A stretch of 64,000 bases of DNA from Neorhizobium galegae bv. orientalis str. HAMBI 540. GTDB taxonomy: Bacteria; Pseudomonadota; Alphaproteobacteria; Rhizobiales; Rhizobiaceae. Of this stretch, positions 1-11,100 are shown in pieces (position 1 is the stretch's first letter; each line of letters starts with the position of its first letter). The stretch spans positions 620,001 to 684,000 of the forward strand of contig NZ_HG938353.1 of assembly GCF_000731315.1 (NCBI RefSeq). Reading direction: 5' to 3'. Both the position numbers and the translations under genes were made by a program. The notes below the pieces were generated by a model. It did no database searches, was not told the origin of the DNA, and worked only from the letters and a program-made list of their open reading frames with translations.

Positions 1-54
1 GGCGGGATCGCCGAACAGCATCCCGATGCGGGCAATGTCTGGACCTTCTTTCAT
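1..54 (-). CDS. ArsR-type winged-helix regulator, N-terminal fragment
   Basis: The first 18 codons of a leftward gene are present, reading MKEGPDIARIGMLFGDPA; the rest lies outside the window. This start is typical of rhizobial ArsR-family (HTH_20-like) regulators, whose N-terminus commonly reads like KEGPDIARI-x-LIGDPARA. It is divergent from the NIPSNAP/ABM gene pair, with 73 bp between the two start codons, which suggests that it controls that pair. The identification rests on a short N-terminus only. Confidence 0.6.
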   Translation of the reverse strand, partial: MKEGPDIARIGMLFGDPA

Positions 55-127
55 ACTTCGACCGTAACCGAAGCATCTTCGTCTGGCAATATGGCAAAAC
101 ACCTCCACAACAGAAGGAGACGAAGTC

Positions 128-457
128 ATGATCACCTGTTTCATCCGCTACGAGATCGACCCGTTCAAGAAGGACGACTTCGCCGAATATGCCCGCAACT
201 GGGGCCAGGCGATCCCGCGCTGCGGCGCCGACCTGATCGGTTATTTCGGCCCGCATGAGGGCTCGGCAACAACGGCCTACGGTGTCTACAACATCGACAG
301 CCTCGCCGCCTACGAGACCTACCGGTCCCGGCTGATGGCCGATCCGCTTGGCCAGGAGAATTATGCGTTTTCCAAGCGCGAACGTTTCATCCTGAAGGAG
401 GATCGCATCTTCCTCAAGAACGTCTCCATGCCCCACGGAGCTTTGGTAAAGCCATGA
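128..457 (+). CDS. NIPSNAP family protein
   Basis: A 109-residue protein starting MITCFIRYEI and carrying the usual small alpha/beta-barrel NIPSNAP pattern: an F/Y-x-R-Y-EIDP start, a central GYFGPHEG segment, and a YETYRSRL...F...RF helix-strand end. NIPSNAP proteins are dimeric ferredoxin-fold proteins of poorly known function, related to ABM monooxygenases. An AGAAGGAGA ribosome site precedes the ATG. The gene overlaps the following ABM gene by 4 bp (ATGA), so the two are co-translated, probably under the divergent ArsR-type regulator. Confidence 0.8.
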   Translation: MITCFIRYEIDPFKKDDFAEYARNWGQAIPRCGADLIGYFGPHEGSATTAYGVYNIDSLAAYETYRSRLMADPLGQENYAFSKRERFILKEDRIFLKNVSMPHGALVKP

Positions 458-801
458 TCGCCGTCATCTTCGAAGTCATCCCCTATATGGGCGAGCGCCA
501 CAAATATCTCGACCTTGCCGGCGAGCTACGCTCCGAACTGGAAACCATCGACGGCTTCATCTCGATCGAGCGTTTCGAAAGTCTGACCCTGCGCGGAAAA
601 ATCCTCTCCCTGTCTTTCTGGCGGGACGAGGAGGCGGTCAAGGCATGGCGCAACCTCGAAAGCCACCGAGCCGCCCAGAAAGCCGGCCGCGGCGGCGTCT
701 TCGCCGATTACCGCCTGCGCATCGGCCATGTCGTCAGAGATTACGGCATGTTCGAGCGCGACGAGGCGCCGAGGGACAGCCGCGAGGTGCATGCGGCGTG
801 A
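454..801 (+). CDS. Antibiotic biosynthesis monooxygenase (ABM) domain protein
   Basis: A 115-residue single-domain protein with the ABM pattern: an N-terminal strand (IAVIFEVIP), a helix, the GFISIERFES strand, and the SLSFWRDEEAVKAWR segment with the conserved Trp and AWR helix. ABM proteins act as cofactor-independent monooxygenases or heme-degrading enzymes, but this sequence alone does not reveal the substrate. Its start overlaps the NIPSNAP stop codon (ATGA), so the two form an operon of two related ferredoxin-fold proteins. Confidence 0.8.
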   Translation: MIAVIFEVIPYMGERHKYLDLAGELRSELETIDGFISIERFESLTLRGKILSLSFWRDEEAVKAWRNLESHRAAQKAGRGGVFADYRLRIGHVVRDYGMFERDEAPRDSREVHAA

Positions 802-878
802 ACGCGCGCCCCTCGTGATCTCAAGGTTCTGCGGTCACCAGGAATATTCGCGGCCCTCGGCAAGCACGCTGTTGCACA

Positions 879-2543
879 TCAGTCGACCTTCATCTCGCTG
901 CGCTCGCCGGCCTTGATGGTGACCGGGCGATCCTCGGGTGCCTTGTCACCCTTGAACGTCAGCTTCACCACGTAGTCGCCGGCCGGCAGGGTATCCTTGT
1001 GCTCCGGCCCGAACCCATAGGAAATCTCCTTCTGATTCCCCTGGATGTCCTTTTTCGCATCGAAGACGACGATGCGGTCGGAGTCGGGGGCGGCGACCGC
1101 GAGAACGCCTGCCTGTATGTTGATCGTCACGTCCTTGCGTTCGCCTGCCTTGATGCTGAACGGAATTTCGGCGCGTGTCGAGCCCAGCCTGGCGGTGAGG
1201 ATCAGGTCGCCGGCCGGCGCTTCGAGCGTGGTGCCGGTGCCGTATGTGGAGTTGAAGCTCTTGCGCGCGCCGTTGATGTCCATCGTCGGCGAGACCACTT
1301 CGAAGAAGATCTCGGAGGATTCCATCGGCGGCCCGCCCGCCACATAGGTCGCCCTGTTGACGACCATGCCGGCGCCGATGACGAGATCCGTCTCGATCTT
1401 TTCGCCGGCCTTGGCGGCGACGGTCTTCTCCACCGTGACCGCGCCGAGCGAGCCGGTGAGTTTGACGTCGCCGGCCGCGACATAGGCCTTGGTGGTGCCG
1501 TAGAACGTCGTCGCATAATCGCCGAAGGCGACATCGACGCGGGCGTTGTCATCCGCCTTCTTGTCCTGCGGCGTCCGCTTGGGCAGTACGGTCAGATGTG
1601 CCGCGTCGAAGTTGACGGCTACCTTGGTGATCACACCGGGCTTCACCTCGAAGGGAGCCAGCTTCTTGATCGAGTTGTTGAGGGTTGCCTGCGCGACGTA
1701 ACTGCCGGGTTCGAGCGTCGTCGAATAGGTCCCGACATACTGGTTGTCGAGATAGTCGCCCTCCGCCTGGCCGCTTGCATCGGCCTTGTAGAACAGCCAC
1801 TGCACATCGTTATTGTCCTTGCCGAGTGGCGGCCCGCCTTCGGAAAGCGTGGACGTGGCGATGACGTTGAATTGCGGAACGGCGGCAGGAGCTGGAGCAG
1901 GGGCAGGCTTTTCCACCGGCTTCGGCGCCGCCACGACGGTCTGCTTCAGCGCCTCGGCCAGTTGCTTGGCGTCGGAAGCCTGCAGGTATTTGCCGCCGGT
2001 GTTTTCCGCAAGGCAGGCCACCTGCTTGCCTTCCTCCTTGGTCAGGCCGAAGCCGACGACATGGGCGGTGAAGTCGACACCGTTCTTTTCAAGCTCGTTG
2101 GCAAGCGCGCAGGGATCGGCCTCGCAGGTCTCCAGGCCGTCGGTGACGAGGATGACGGTCGCCTTCTCCTCGGTATATTTCAGTGCCTCTGCCGCCTCGC
2201 GCACCGCCTGCGAAAGCGGCGTCTTACCCTTCGGGTTGATGCCCTTGACGAAGGCACGGATCTTGTCGGCGGTTCCCACCGCCGGCGGGATGGCGAGTTC
2301 GATATCGTCGCACGATCCCTTGTCGCGATGGCCGTAGACCATCAGTCCGAGCGCGCTGTCGGCAGGCACCGATTGCAGCACGGCGCTGAGCGTTTCGCGG
2401 GCGATCTCCATCTTCGCCTTGCCGCCGATCTGGCCCCACATCGAACCGGAAGCATCGAGCACGATGATCGATTGTTCGGCCGCCTGCGCCGGAGCCATGA
2501 ACAGGCATGAGATTGCAAACATCGCCACTGCCAGAACCCGCAT
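879..2543 (-). CDS. Secreted von Willebrand factor A domain protein
   Basis: A 554-residue protein with a Sec signal peptide (hydrophobic core, then APAQAAEQ). A VWA domain follows directly, with an intact MIDAS start DASGSMWG at about residue 30 and the later conserved T and D positions (GKTPLSQ; TDGLETC). An Ala/Pro/Lys linker near residues 205-225 leads to repeated beta-rich segments with an LEPGSYVAQA or LPAGDYVVKL pattern. It is probably a periplasmic or exported metal-dependent adhesion or scaffold protein. It is monocistronic and convergent with the ABM gene. The function is unknown beyond the domain. Confidence 0.8.
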   Translation of the reverse strand: MRVLAVAMFAISCLFMAPAQAAEQSIIVLDASGSMWGQIGGKAKMEIARETLSAVLQSVPADSALGLMVYGHRDKGSCDDIELAIPPAVGTADKIRAFVKGINPKGKTPLSQAVREAAEALKYTEEKATVILVTDGLETCEADPCALANELEKNGVDFTAHVVGFGLTKEEGKQVACLAENTGGKYLQASDAKQLAEALKQTVVAAPKPVEKPAPAPAPAAVPQFNVIATSTLSEGGPPLGKDNNDVQWLFYKADASGQAEGDYLDNQYVGTYSTTLEPGSYVAQATLNNSIKKLAPFEVKPGVITKVAVNFDAAHLTVLPKRTPQDKKADDNARVDVAFGDYATTFYGTTKAYVAAGDVKLTGSLGAVTVEKTVAAKAGEKIETDLVIGAGMVVNRATYVAGGPPMESSEIFFEVVSPTMDINGARKSFNSTYGTGTTLEAPAGDLILTARLGSTRAEIPFSIKAGERKDVTINIQAGVLAVAAPDSDRIVVFDAKKDIQGNQKEISYGFGPEHKDTLPAGDYVVKLTFKGDKAPEDRPVTIKAGERSEMKVD

Positions 2544-2737
2544 GGAAATCCCCCGAAAGTTTATGGGACCACGGTGTCATAGGCCCTGCGGCGCAGCAAC
2601 AGGAATTGTGAATGTAAACCCAATGGGTCCTCGCGGGATTATTTTGTTTTTTACCAAGCCGCTTCAGGCTTTAGTAACCAAAATGGGTAACCATAACAGG
2701 CAGTAAAAATTCGTATCGAGTAGAGTGTAGCGAGTAG

Positions 2738-3871
<1,134 letters not shown>

Positions 3872-3900
3872 TCCACCGGTCCCGCCACGTCGACCGAATG

Positions 3901-3972
3901 CCTCGTCCGGTTTCGTACCTCTAGTCCCGGACGAGGATAATTGGCGCCCGGGAAGGCTGATCCCGGGCGCCA
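3901..3972 (+). terminator. Tandem hairpin terminator of ccrM
   Basis: Two hairpins follow the ccrM stop codon. The first has 10-bp arms (CCTCGTCCGG at 3901-3910 with 3927-3936). The second has 11-bp arms (TGGCGCCCGGG at 3942-3952 with 3962-3972), a 9-nt loop, and then ATTTCTTTT, which fits a rho-independent terminator on the plus strand. Confidence 0.8.
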
Positions 3973-4113
3973 TTTCTTTTGCAGGCGCCCTCGTCGCTTC
4001 TGCCGCTCGGCCAAATTCGACTTTGCGAAATTTCAGGTATTCCCGACGTCACCTGCGCTTGATATCGTAGGTTGTATCGGGTTGAACGAATTTCCAATTT
4101 AGCGTTTTTTAGA

Positions 4114-4893
4114 ATGTCCATGCCTGTCAATGGCGAGCTGCGCCACCGGATCGAGCGTGCGTTGGCGCGGTTCTCTCCAAGCTGGGAGGGCAGGGATGCT
4201 GCGCGCCGGGCCGTGGCGCTGAAGATGCTGATCCTTTGCGAGCTCGCCGGCGGCCGCCTGCGGGTGGTGGGTGCGCTGGGCTTGAACGACAACACCCTCG
4301 ACAACTACCGCCACGGCAAGACCGAGCCGCGCCACAGCACGCTCAACATGATGGCGGAACTGGCCGACGTGCCGATCGAATATCTCGGCAACGACTGGTC
4401 GGTGGAAGAAGGCGTCATCCATTTCGCGGCGCTGGAAAACCAGCCGGCCGGATTTTCCGAGCCGAGCCCGGCCTGGGATCTCGCCGATCGTATCGTCATC
4501 CCGGCTTATGAAAACGAGGCGACCAGGCAGCCCCCTCTCGAACCGCACGACACCACATGGGCGGCCATACCGCGAGGTTTTTGGGCCAGACTTTCGGTCG
4601 AGCCGGAAAACATGCGGGTCGTATCCGCCAAGGGCGACAGCATGTCGCCGACGATCGTTGACGGCGACCCGATGTTCGTCGATACCAGCGACCGCAAATT
4701 GGAGGACGGCCGGGTCTACCTGTTCGATACCGGCGCGGAACGGATCGCCCGGCGGGTGCAGAGGCTTGCCGATGGCAGCCTCGAACTGCTGCCGGACAAT
4801 CTGGAACGTTATCGCCCGCAGCACGTCCTTAAGGACGGTTTAGCGGAGCTGAAAGTCGTCGGGCGCGTCTGCGCCGCGAGCCGGATCCTTTAG
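4114..4893 (+). CDS. S24/LexA-like HTH transcriptional regulator
   Basis: About 259 residues: an N-terminal HTH region (GLNDNTLDNYRHGKTEPRH at about 60-80) and a C-terminal S24 peptidase-like fold with the Ser motif GDSMSPTIVDGD. At the position where LexA/CI-type repressors carry the catalytic Lys (KRV/KRL), this protein reads IARRVQR, so Lys appears to be replaced by Arg and self-cleavage may be lost. I chose ATG 4114 over an upstream TTG at 4072, because the extra residues do not look like part of the fold. It lies just after ccrM on the chromosome, about 15 kb from the prophage, and so is a chromosomal regulator rather than the visible prophage's repressor. Its targets are unknown. Confidence 0.7.
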   Translation: MSMPVNGELRHRIERALARFSPSWEGRDAARRAVALKMLILCELAGGRLRVVGALGLNDNTLDNYRHGKTEPRHSTLNMMAELADVPIEYLGNDWSVEEGVIHFAALENQPAGFSEPSPAWDLADRIVIPAYENEATRQPPLEPHDTTWAAIPRGFWARLSVEPENMRVVSAKGDSMSPTIVDGDPMFVDTSDRKLEDGRVYLFDTGAERIARRVQRLADGSLELLPDNLERYRPQHVLKDGLAELKVVGRVCAASRIL

Positions 4894-4918
4894 GAACCGA
4901 CCCCGCAACCGGAAGGCC

Positions 4919-5533
4919 CTATACCTCGATGCCGTGGGCGATCAGGTCCTGCCGCAGCGTCTCGGCATCCTTGAAATGCACCGCCTGCCAGCCGGCCGCA
5001 CGGGCACCTTCGACATTCGCCTGGCTGTCGTCGATGAAGATCGAGGCTTCCGGCGTCAGGCCGAAGTCGCGGGCGTGCTTTTCGTAGATCGCCACGTCCG
5101 GCTTGATCAGGCCGATCTCGCCCGACACGGTGACGCCGCGCGGTCTGTTGAGAAAGGGAAAGATTTGCCTAGCCTGGACGAACGTGTCGGCGGCGAAATT
5201 GGTCAGCATCGTCACGTCGCGGCCCTTGTCGATCAGGCCTCCCATGATCGCGACCGAGCCATCATAGGCATGCGGCACCATTTCGTGCCAGTATTTGCGG
5301 AAGGCGCGGATCTGTTCCTCGCGTTCCGGGTATTGCTCGACCAGCAGCGCCTCGGCATCTTCCCACTTGCGGCCGCGGTCCTGTTCCAGGTTCCATTCAT
5401 GGGTGCAGACGTTCTCAAAGAACCATCTGCGTTCCTTCCCGTCCGGAATGACGCGGGCATAGGGAAGGTTCGGATCGTAGTGGATCAGCACCTTGCCGAT
5501 GTCGAAGACGATGTGGTCGATCTTGGCTGCCAT
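4919..5533 (-). CDS. HAD-superfamily hydrolase (subfamily IA)
   Basis: A 204-residue protein with HAD motif I FDIGKVLIHYD (nucleophile Asp near residue 11), motif II MLTNFA, the Lys of motif III (GLIKPDVAIY), and motif IV IFIDDSQANVEGA. These motifs support a phosphatase or dehalogenase of the YihX/epoxide-hydrolase N-terminal type. The helical cap lies between motifs I and II. The gene is transcribed in the same direction as mutY and starts 18 bp after it, so the two probably form one operon. The substrate is not predictable. Confidence 0.85.
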   Translation of the reverse strand: MAAKIDHIVFDIGKVLIHYDPNLPYARVIPDGKERRWFFENVCTHEWNLEQDRGRKWEDAEALLVEQYPEREEQIRAFRKYWHEMVPHAYDGSVAIMGGLIDKGRDVTMLTNFAADTFVQARQIFPFLNRPRGVTVSGEIGLIKPDVAIYEKHARDFGLTPEASIFIDDSQANVEGARAAGWQAVHFKDAETLRQDLIAHGIEV

Positions 5534-5551
5534 GAATATGTCCTGGGAATA

Positions 5552-6637
5552 TCAGTTCGGAGATTTTTCGAAGGCCCGTGGAATAGCCTGGGTGATGGCT
5601 TTTTTCATCACCGTCGGCAAGGCCTGGGCCTCGAGATTTGTGACCGGTTCCCACCATCCATCGGCGGTAGAGATCCTCGCCGTCTTCGCCCGGAAGACCG
5701 AGAGCCTCAGTTCGAAATGGGTGAAGACGTGGGTGACGGTGCCGAATGCTTCCCATGCGGCGGGGAAGGGCGCGTGGTCCGTCGTCGTCCCGCCATCGAT
5801 GCGCGACGTCCAGGCGGTTGTCGGCACTTCGGTCATGCCGCCGAGTAACCCGCTGTCGACCCGCCGCCTGAGCAGCACTTCGCCCTCCGGCGTCACGGCG
5901 ACGAAGACGGCGCCGAGCCGCACCGGCTTTTCCTTCTTCGCCGCCTTTACCGGAAACCGCTCCGGGTCGTGTTCTGCAAAGGCCAGACAGTCGTCGCAGA
6001 AGGGACAGAGCGAGCAGGCCGGCCGTTTCGGGGTGCAGATAGTCGCGCCGAGGTCCATCATCGCCTGCGCGAAGTCGCCGGGCCGCTCAGTCGGTGTCAG
6101 TTCGGCAACCCTCGCCTTCATCGCCGGTTTCGAGCCCGGAAGCGGCGCGTCGATGGCATAGAGCCGTGAAATTACCCGCTCGACATTGCCGTCCATCACG
6201 GCGGACTGGCGGTTAAAGGCGATGGCCGAGATTGCCGCTGACGTATAGTCGCCGATGCCGGGAAGTGCTCGCAGGCCTTCCTCGGTGTCCGGAAACACAC
6301 CACCATGCTCGGCCGCAACCGCTTCGGCGCATTTTTTCAGGTTGCGGGCGCGGGCGTAATATCCGAGGCCCGCCCAGGCCGCCATCACGTCCTCGACCGG
6401 TGCCGCGGCAAGGTCGGTCACTTTGGGCCAGAGCGTCAGGAACTTGGCGAAATAGGGTTTCACCGCCTGCACGGTGGTCTGCTGCAGCATCACTTCCGAA
6501 AGCCAGATATGGTAGGGATCGGCTCGTTCTCCGGCCTTTGCCGCGGCCGGGCTCACCCGCCAAGGAAGCTCGCGGTGGTGCCGGTCGTACCAGGTCAGCA
6601 GCTTCTGCGCATGGGTGATGTGGATCGTCTGGAGCAT
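5552..6637 (-). CDS. mutY: A/G-specific adenine glycosylase MutY
   Basis: A 361-residue base-excision repair enzyme that removes adenine mispaired with 8-oxoguanine. The helix-hairpin-helix GPD region reads LPGIGDYTSAAI and is followed by the catalytic Asp in MDGNVERV. The [4Fe-4S] ligands have the canonical C-x6-C-x2-C-x5-C spacing (CTPKRPACSLCPFCDDC). The C-terminal half (from about residue 230, LRRRVDSGLLGGMTEVP) is the NUDIX-like 8-oxoG recognition domain. Its start is divergent from the DUF721 gene, as in many rhizobial genomes. Confidence 0.95.
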   Translation of the reverse strand: MLQTIHITHAQKLLTWYDRHHRELPWRVSPAAAKAGERADPYHIWLSEVMLQQTTVQAVKPYFAKFLTLWPKVTDLAAAPVEDVMAAWAGLGYYARARNLKKCAEAVAAEHGGVFPDTEEGLRALPGIGDYTSAAISAIAFNRQSAVMDGNVERVISRLYAIDAPLPGSKPAMKARVAELTPTERPGDFAQAMMDLGATICTPKRPACSLCPFCDDCLAFAEHDPERFPVKAAKKEKPVRLGAVFVAVTPEGEVLLRRRVDSGLLGGMTEVPTTAWTSRIDGGTTTDHAPFPAAWEAFGTVTHVFTHFELRLSVFRAKTARISTADGWWEPVTNLEAQALPTVMKKAITQAIPRAFEKSPN

Positions 6638-6724
6638 CGTTTGCCGTAATGGGAAGAGATGGCGTATAGTTGTGGGAATAGTGCGCCGGCATCAAGGCCT
6701 GCCGGTGCCGCAATGGCGGGCGTC

Positions 6725-7228
6725 ATGAGTTATCCCAAGAAACGCGAGTTGCAGATATCGGAAATCGCCAACGGCATCATCGATCCGGTGCTTGCCCGCC
6801 GCGCCGGCATATCGACGGCACTGCTCGGCTCCTGGGACGAGATCGCCGGCGAGGACTTTGCCGATTGCACGCGGCCGGAAAAGATCGCCTGGCCGCGCCG
6901 CGACGAGGGCACCGGTTCGGGCGGCGGTCATCAGGCTGGTGTTCTGACGATTGCCTGCGAAGGGGCGCGCGCTCTTTTCCTCACCCATGCCCAGGGTGAA
7001 TTGATCGCCCGCATCAACGGTTTTTTCGGTTTCCCGGCCGTGCGCCAGATCCGCATCGTCCAGAAACCGGTGTCCCAGACCTTCAAGCATCCCCGCAAGC
7101 CGCCGCCTTTGAAGGGCGAGGCCGCCAGGCGGCTGGAAACCATGATGGAAGGCATCGAAAGCGAGGCGCTCAAGAAGGCGGTGGCAAGGCTCGGCACCGC
7201 CGTCCTGCAGCAGAAACGCAAGGTCTGA
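6725..7228 (+). CDS. DUF721 / DciA-like protein
   Basis: About 167 residues from the start MSYPKKRELQ. The N-terminal half carries the DUF721 pattern: IANGIIDPVLARRAG, the core L-x-x-SWDEIAGEDFADCTRPEKI, and the strand/helix ending ALFLTHAQGELIARINGFFG. DciA family members act in loading or controlling the replicative helicase DnaB, in bacteria that lack DnaC. Upstream ATG codons at 6659 and 6713 are open, but the homologous part begins at MSYPKK. It is divergent from mutY and upstream of dsbA and smc, a conserved rhizobial order. Confidence 0.75.
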   Translation: MSYPKKRELQISEIANGIIDPVLARRAGISTALLGSWDEIAGEDFADCTRPEKIAWPRRDEGTGSGGGHQAGVLTIACEGARALFLTHAQGELIARINGFFGFPAVRQIRIVQKPVSQTFKHPRKPPPLKGEAARRLETMMEGIESEALKKAVARLGTAVLQQKRKV

Positions 7229-7372
7229 GAGATAAACTCGCCGATCCTCTTGATAGACCTCCGATTTGTCACAATTCTTTGAAGAGATTTGCTTATCGAC
7301 AGCTTGTTCGCGCTGGGGCGCCGCGATACGGAATGTCACCTTTATTGAAGATTTCTCGCACACGGGTGTTCC

Positions 7373-8077
7373 ATGCAGATGAACGAAATGACCATGACCA
7401 GGCGCGCGCTTCTCGGCGGAGTGGCTGTAACCGCCCTTTGCCTGGCGCTGCCGCTCGGCGCTTCCGAAGCCTTCGCGCAGGAAATGCCGGAATCCCAGGG
7501 CGACGTGGACATGGCCGCTGCATTGAAGCCGGGCCCGCTGCCGGAAATGGCGCTGGGCGACGAAAAGGCCAAGGTCACGATCATCGAATACATGTCGATG
7601 ACCTGCCCGCATTGCGCCAACTTCCACAACAAGACCTTCGACACGATCAAGACCAAGTATATCGACAGCGGCAAGGCGCGTTTCATCATCCGCGAATTCC
7701 CGTTCGATCCGGTCGCAACCGCTGCTTTCATGCTTGCCCGCTGCAGCCCGCAGAACGCCGCCGAGCTTTCGACGCCGGCCCAGTATTTCCCGATGGTCTC
7801 GATGCTCTTCAAGCAGCAGCGCGGCTGGGCGTCGCCGGCGGATGGAAATGTGCGCAATGCGCTGCTCCAGACGGTCAAACTCGCAGGTTACTCACAGCAG
7901 ACTTTCGAGGCCTGCTTGACGAACCAGAAGCTTCTCGATGAAGTGAATGCTGTCGTTAAGAGGGCCGCGGATGAATTTGGCGTCAATTCCACGCCGACCT
8001 TCCTGATCAACGGCAAGAAGTATTCGGGAGATATGTCGGTTGAATCCATGTCCAAGCTCATCGACAGCCTGTTGTGA
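7373..8077 (+). CDS. DsbA-family periplasmic thiol-disulfide oxidoreductase
   Basis: A 234-residue protein. The N-terminus TMTRRALLGGVAVTALCLALPLG is a Tat-like signal (twin Arg followed by a hydrophobic stretch), ending near AFAQ. The thioredoxin-fold domain has the active site CPHC (in MTCPHCANFH) and the cis-Pro segment NSTPTFLINGKKYSG. It is probably a periplasmic oxidase or isomerase for exported proteins. It lies between the DUF721 gene and smc, and a short stem-loop separates it from smc. Several in-frame Met codons (7373, 7385, 7394) make the exact start uncertain. Confidence 0.9.
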   Translation: MQMNEMTMTRRALLGGVAVTALCLALPLGASEAFAQEMPESQGDVDMAAALKPGPLPEMALGDEKAKVTIIEYMSMTCPHCANFHNKTFDTIKTKYIDSGKARFIIREFPFDPVATAAFMLARCSPQNAAELSTPAQYFPMVSMLFKQQRGWASPADGNVRNALLQTVKLAGYSQQTFEACLTNQKLLDEVNAVVKRAADEFGVNSTPTFLINGKKYSGDMSVESMSKLIDSLL

Positions 8078-8080
8078 GCA

Positions 8081-8102
8081 CACCTTCCTTAAAGGGAAGG
8101 TG
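8081..8102. other. Short stem-loop between dsbA and smc
   Basis: Perfect 8-bp arms (CACCTTCC at 8081-8088 with GGAAGGTG at 8095-8102) fill most of the 36-bp gap between the two genes. No T-run follows, so this may be an mRNA processing or attenuation element rather than a full terminator. It also lies within 12 nt of the smc start and could affect translation. Confidence 0.5.
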
Positions 8103-8113
8103 AGGGGCGCGGC

Positions 8114-11100
8114 ATGAAGTTCAACAAGCTGCGCGTTCTGGGATTCAAGTCTTTCGTCGAACCGACGGAATTCATCATCGAGCGCGGGCTGACCGGTGTG
8201 GTCGGCCCGAACGGCTGCGGCAAGTCGAACCTTGTCGAGGCGCTGCGCTGGGTGATGGGGGAAAACTCCTACAAGAACATGCGCGCGTCCGGCATGGACG
8301 ACGTGATCTTCTCGGGCTCCGGCAACCGGCCGGCCCGCAATACGGCCGAAGTCGGCCTCTATCTCGACAATTCCGACCGCACGGCGCCTGCTGCCTTCAA
8401 CGATTCCGACGAGATCCAGGTAACCCGCCGCATCGAGCGCGAATCCGGGTCCGTCTACCGCATCAACGGCAAGGAAGCCCGCGCCAAGGATGTGCAACTG
8501 CTGTTTGCCGATGCCTCGACCGGCGCTCGCTCGCCGTCCATGGTCGGGCAGGGCCGCATCGGAGAGCTGATCCAGGCAAAACCCCAGGCACGCCGCCAGC
8601 TCCTGGAAGAAGCCGCTGGCATTTCCGGCCTGCATTCACGCCGCCACGAGGCGGAACTGCGGCTGCGGGCCGCTGAAGGGAATCTCGAACGCCTGGACGA
8701 CGTGCTCTCGCAGCTCGAAAGCCAGATCGAGAGCCTCAAGCGCCAGGCCCGCCAGGCCAACCGTTTCAAGACCCTGTCGGCCGATATCCGCGCCCGCGAA
8801 GCGATGCTACTGCATATCCGCTGGGTTCAGGCCAAGGAGGCGGAAGGCGAGGCGGAAAGCGCGCTCAACCAGGTGACCAGCGTGGTCGCCGAAAAGGCGC
8901 AGGCGCAGATGGAGGCCGCCAAGAACCAGGCGATCGCCAGCCTCAAGCTGCCTGAACTGCGCGAGGAGGAGGCGAAGGCAGGTGCGGCCCTGCAGCGCCT
9001 GCAGATCGCCCGCGGCCAGCTGGAGGACGAGGCGAACCGCCTCCTGAAGCGCCGCGACGAACTGACCCGCCGGCTCGTCCAGCTGGGCGAGGATATCAGC
9101 CGCGAGGAGCGGCTTGCCGCCGACAACACGTCCTTCCTCGAAAAGCTTGGCGAGGAAGAGACCGAGCTCAACGACATGCTCGCCGATACAGGCGCCGAAG
9201 CCGAGGAGATGCGCGAGACCTTCGAGGCCGCCGCCGCGTTGCTTGCGGCGAGCGAAGCGCTGTTTTCAGCAATCACCGCCGAGCGCGCCGAGGCCGCTGC
9301 CGGCCGTCACCAGCTCGAACGGCTGATCCGCGATCTGACCGAGCGCCGCCAGCGCCTCGACCGCCAGCTTGGCGATGCGACGAACGAGCTGGACACCATC
9401 AACGAGCGTCTCTCCGGCCTCGACGACCCGGCCGAAAGGCGCGAGGCGGTCGAAGCGGCGGAAATCGCCGTCGAGGATGCAGCGATCGCTGCCGAGGATG
9501 TGGAAGCCGCACTTTCTGCCGCGCGCTCCGCCGAACTGATGGCCCGCGGCCCCGCGGAGGCTGCACGCTCGGCGCTCAATGCGCTGGAGACCGAGGCCCG
9601 TACCATTTCGAAAATGCTCGCAGCCGGTGCGACGTCGGGGGATTTCGTCGCGGTTGCCGACATGATCCGCGTCGATCGCGGTTTCGAGGCAGCCCTCGGT
9701 GCCGCACTCGGGGAGGATCTCGACAGCCCGGTCGATGTCGCGGCTCCGACCTACTGGTCGGTGAATGGCGACGGTTCCGGTGATCCCGGCCTGCCCCAGG
9801 GTGCTCAGTCGCTGATCGCCCATGTTACCGCTCCGCCGGAGCTGTCCCGTAGCCTTGGTCAGATCGGCGTCGTCGCGGCGGCGGACGCCCAGCGGATGAT
9901 GCGCCTGCTGCGGCCCGGCCAGCGCCTGGTGACTCGCGAAGGTGCCGTCTATCGTTGGGACGGCCACGTTACCGGTTCCGAAGCTCCGGGTGCCGCTGCC
10001 CTGCGCCTATCCCAGAAGAACCGCCTCTCGGAACTGGAAGCCGAGATCGACGAGGCGCGCATCGTGCTCTCCGAAACCGAAGTGGCGCTCGCTGTCGCCG
10101 CCTCGGAAATTTCCGCTGCGGAACGGCGCCTTACGGATGCCCGCGACCGCGCCCGCATCGCCTCCCGCCAGCTTTCCGAAGCCCGCGATGCGCTGGCCGC
10201 TGCCGAACGTGCAGCCGGCGACCTGATGCGTCGCCGCGACGTCGCCGGCGAGGCGGTGAGCCAGGTAACTGCCCAGATCGAGGATCTCGGCGTCCAGGAA
10301 GAAAATGCCCGCATCGAACTCGAGGATGCGCCGGATATTTCCGATCTCGATAACCGGCTGCGTGATCAGCAGGCGATTGTCGCGACCGACCGCGGCCTGC
10401 TCGCCGAGGCGCGCGCCCGTTACGAGGGCCTGAGCCGCGAGACCGAGGCCCGCAAGCGGCGCCTTGCCGCGATCGCCCAGGAGCGTGCGTCCTGGACGGC
10501 TCGGGCGGCGAGCGCTGCCGATCATATCGAGAGCCTCAGAGAACGCGAGGAAGAGGCCCGCGAAGAGATTGCCGATCTCGAAGCCGCGCCCGAGGAATTC
10601 GACGACAAGCGCCGTGCGCTGCTGACCGAACTCCAGAAGGCCGAGGAGAGCCGCCGCGCGGCTGCCGATCGGCTGGCCGAGGCGGAAACCTATCAGCGCG
10701 AAGCCGACCGGATCGCGGTCGTTGCCTTGTCCGAACTCGCCGAATCGCGGGAAAAGCGCGGCCGCGCCGAGGAGCGTCTGGTGTCGGCGGCGGAAAAACG
10801 TCATGAGAGCGAGGTCCGTATCCGCGAAACGCTCAACGTCCCGCCGCACGAGGTCCTGCGGCTGGCCGGTCTGAAGCCCGACTCGACGCTGCCCGACGTC
10901 CGCGAGATCGAGCGCGAGGTCGATCGCCTGCGCATGGAGCGGGAACGGCTTGGGGCCGTCAACCTGCGCGCCGACGAAGAGCAGAAGGAGCTTTCCGACA
11001 AGCTCGACAACCTGATGCGCGAGCGCGCCGACGTGATCGACGCCATCCGCAAGCTGCGCGGCGCAATCCAGAGCCTCAACCGCGAGGGCCGCGAACGGCT

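Noticed and set aside
999..2510. A 503-codon frame opposite the VWA gene
   Set aside because: A GC-rich shadow; the VWA frame has signal peptide and MIDAS motif.
2671..2692. Repeated GTAACC before ccrM as a CtrA site
   Set aside because: The spacing does not match TTAA-N7-TTAA and only partial half-sites are present.
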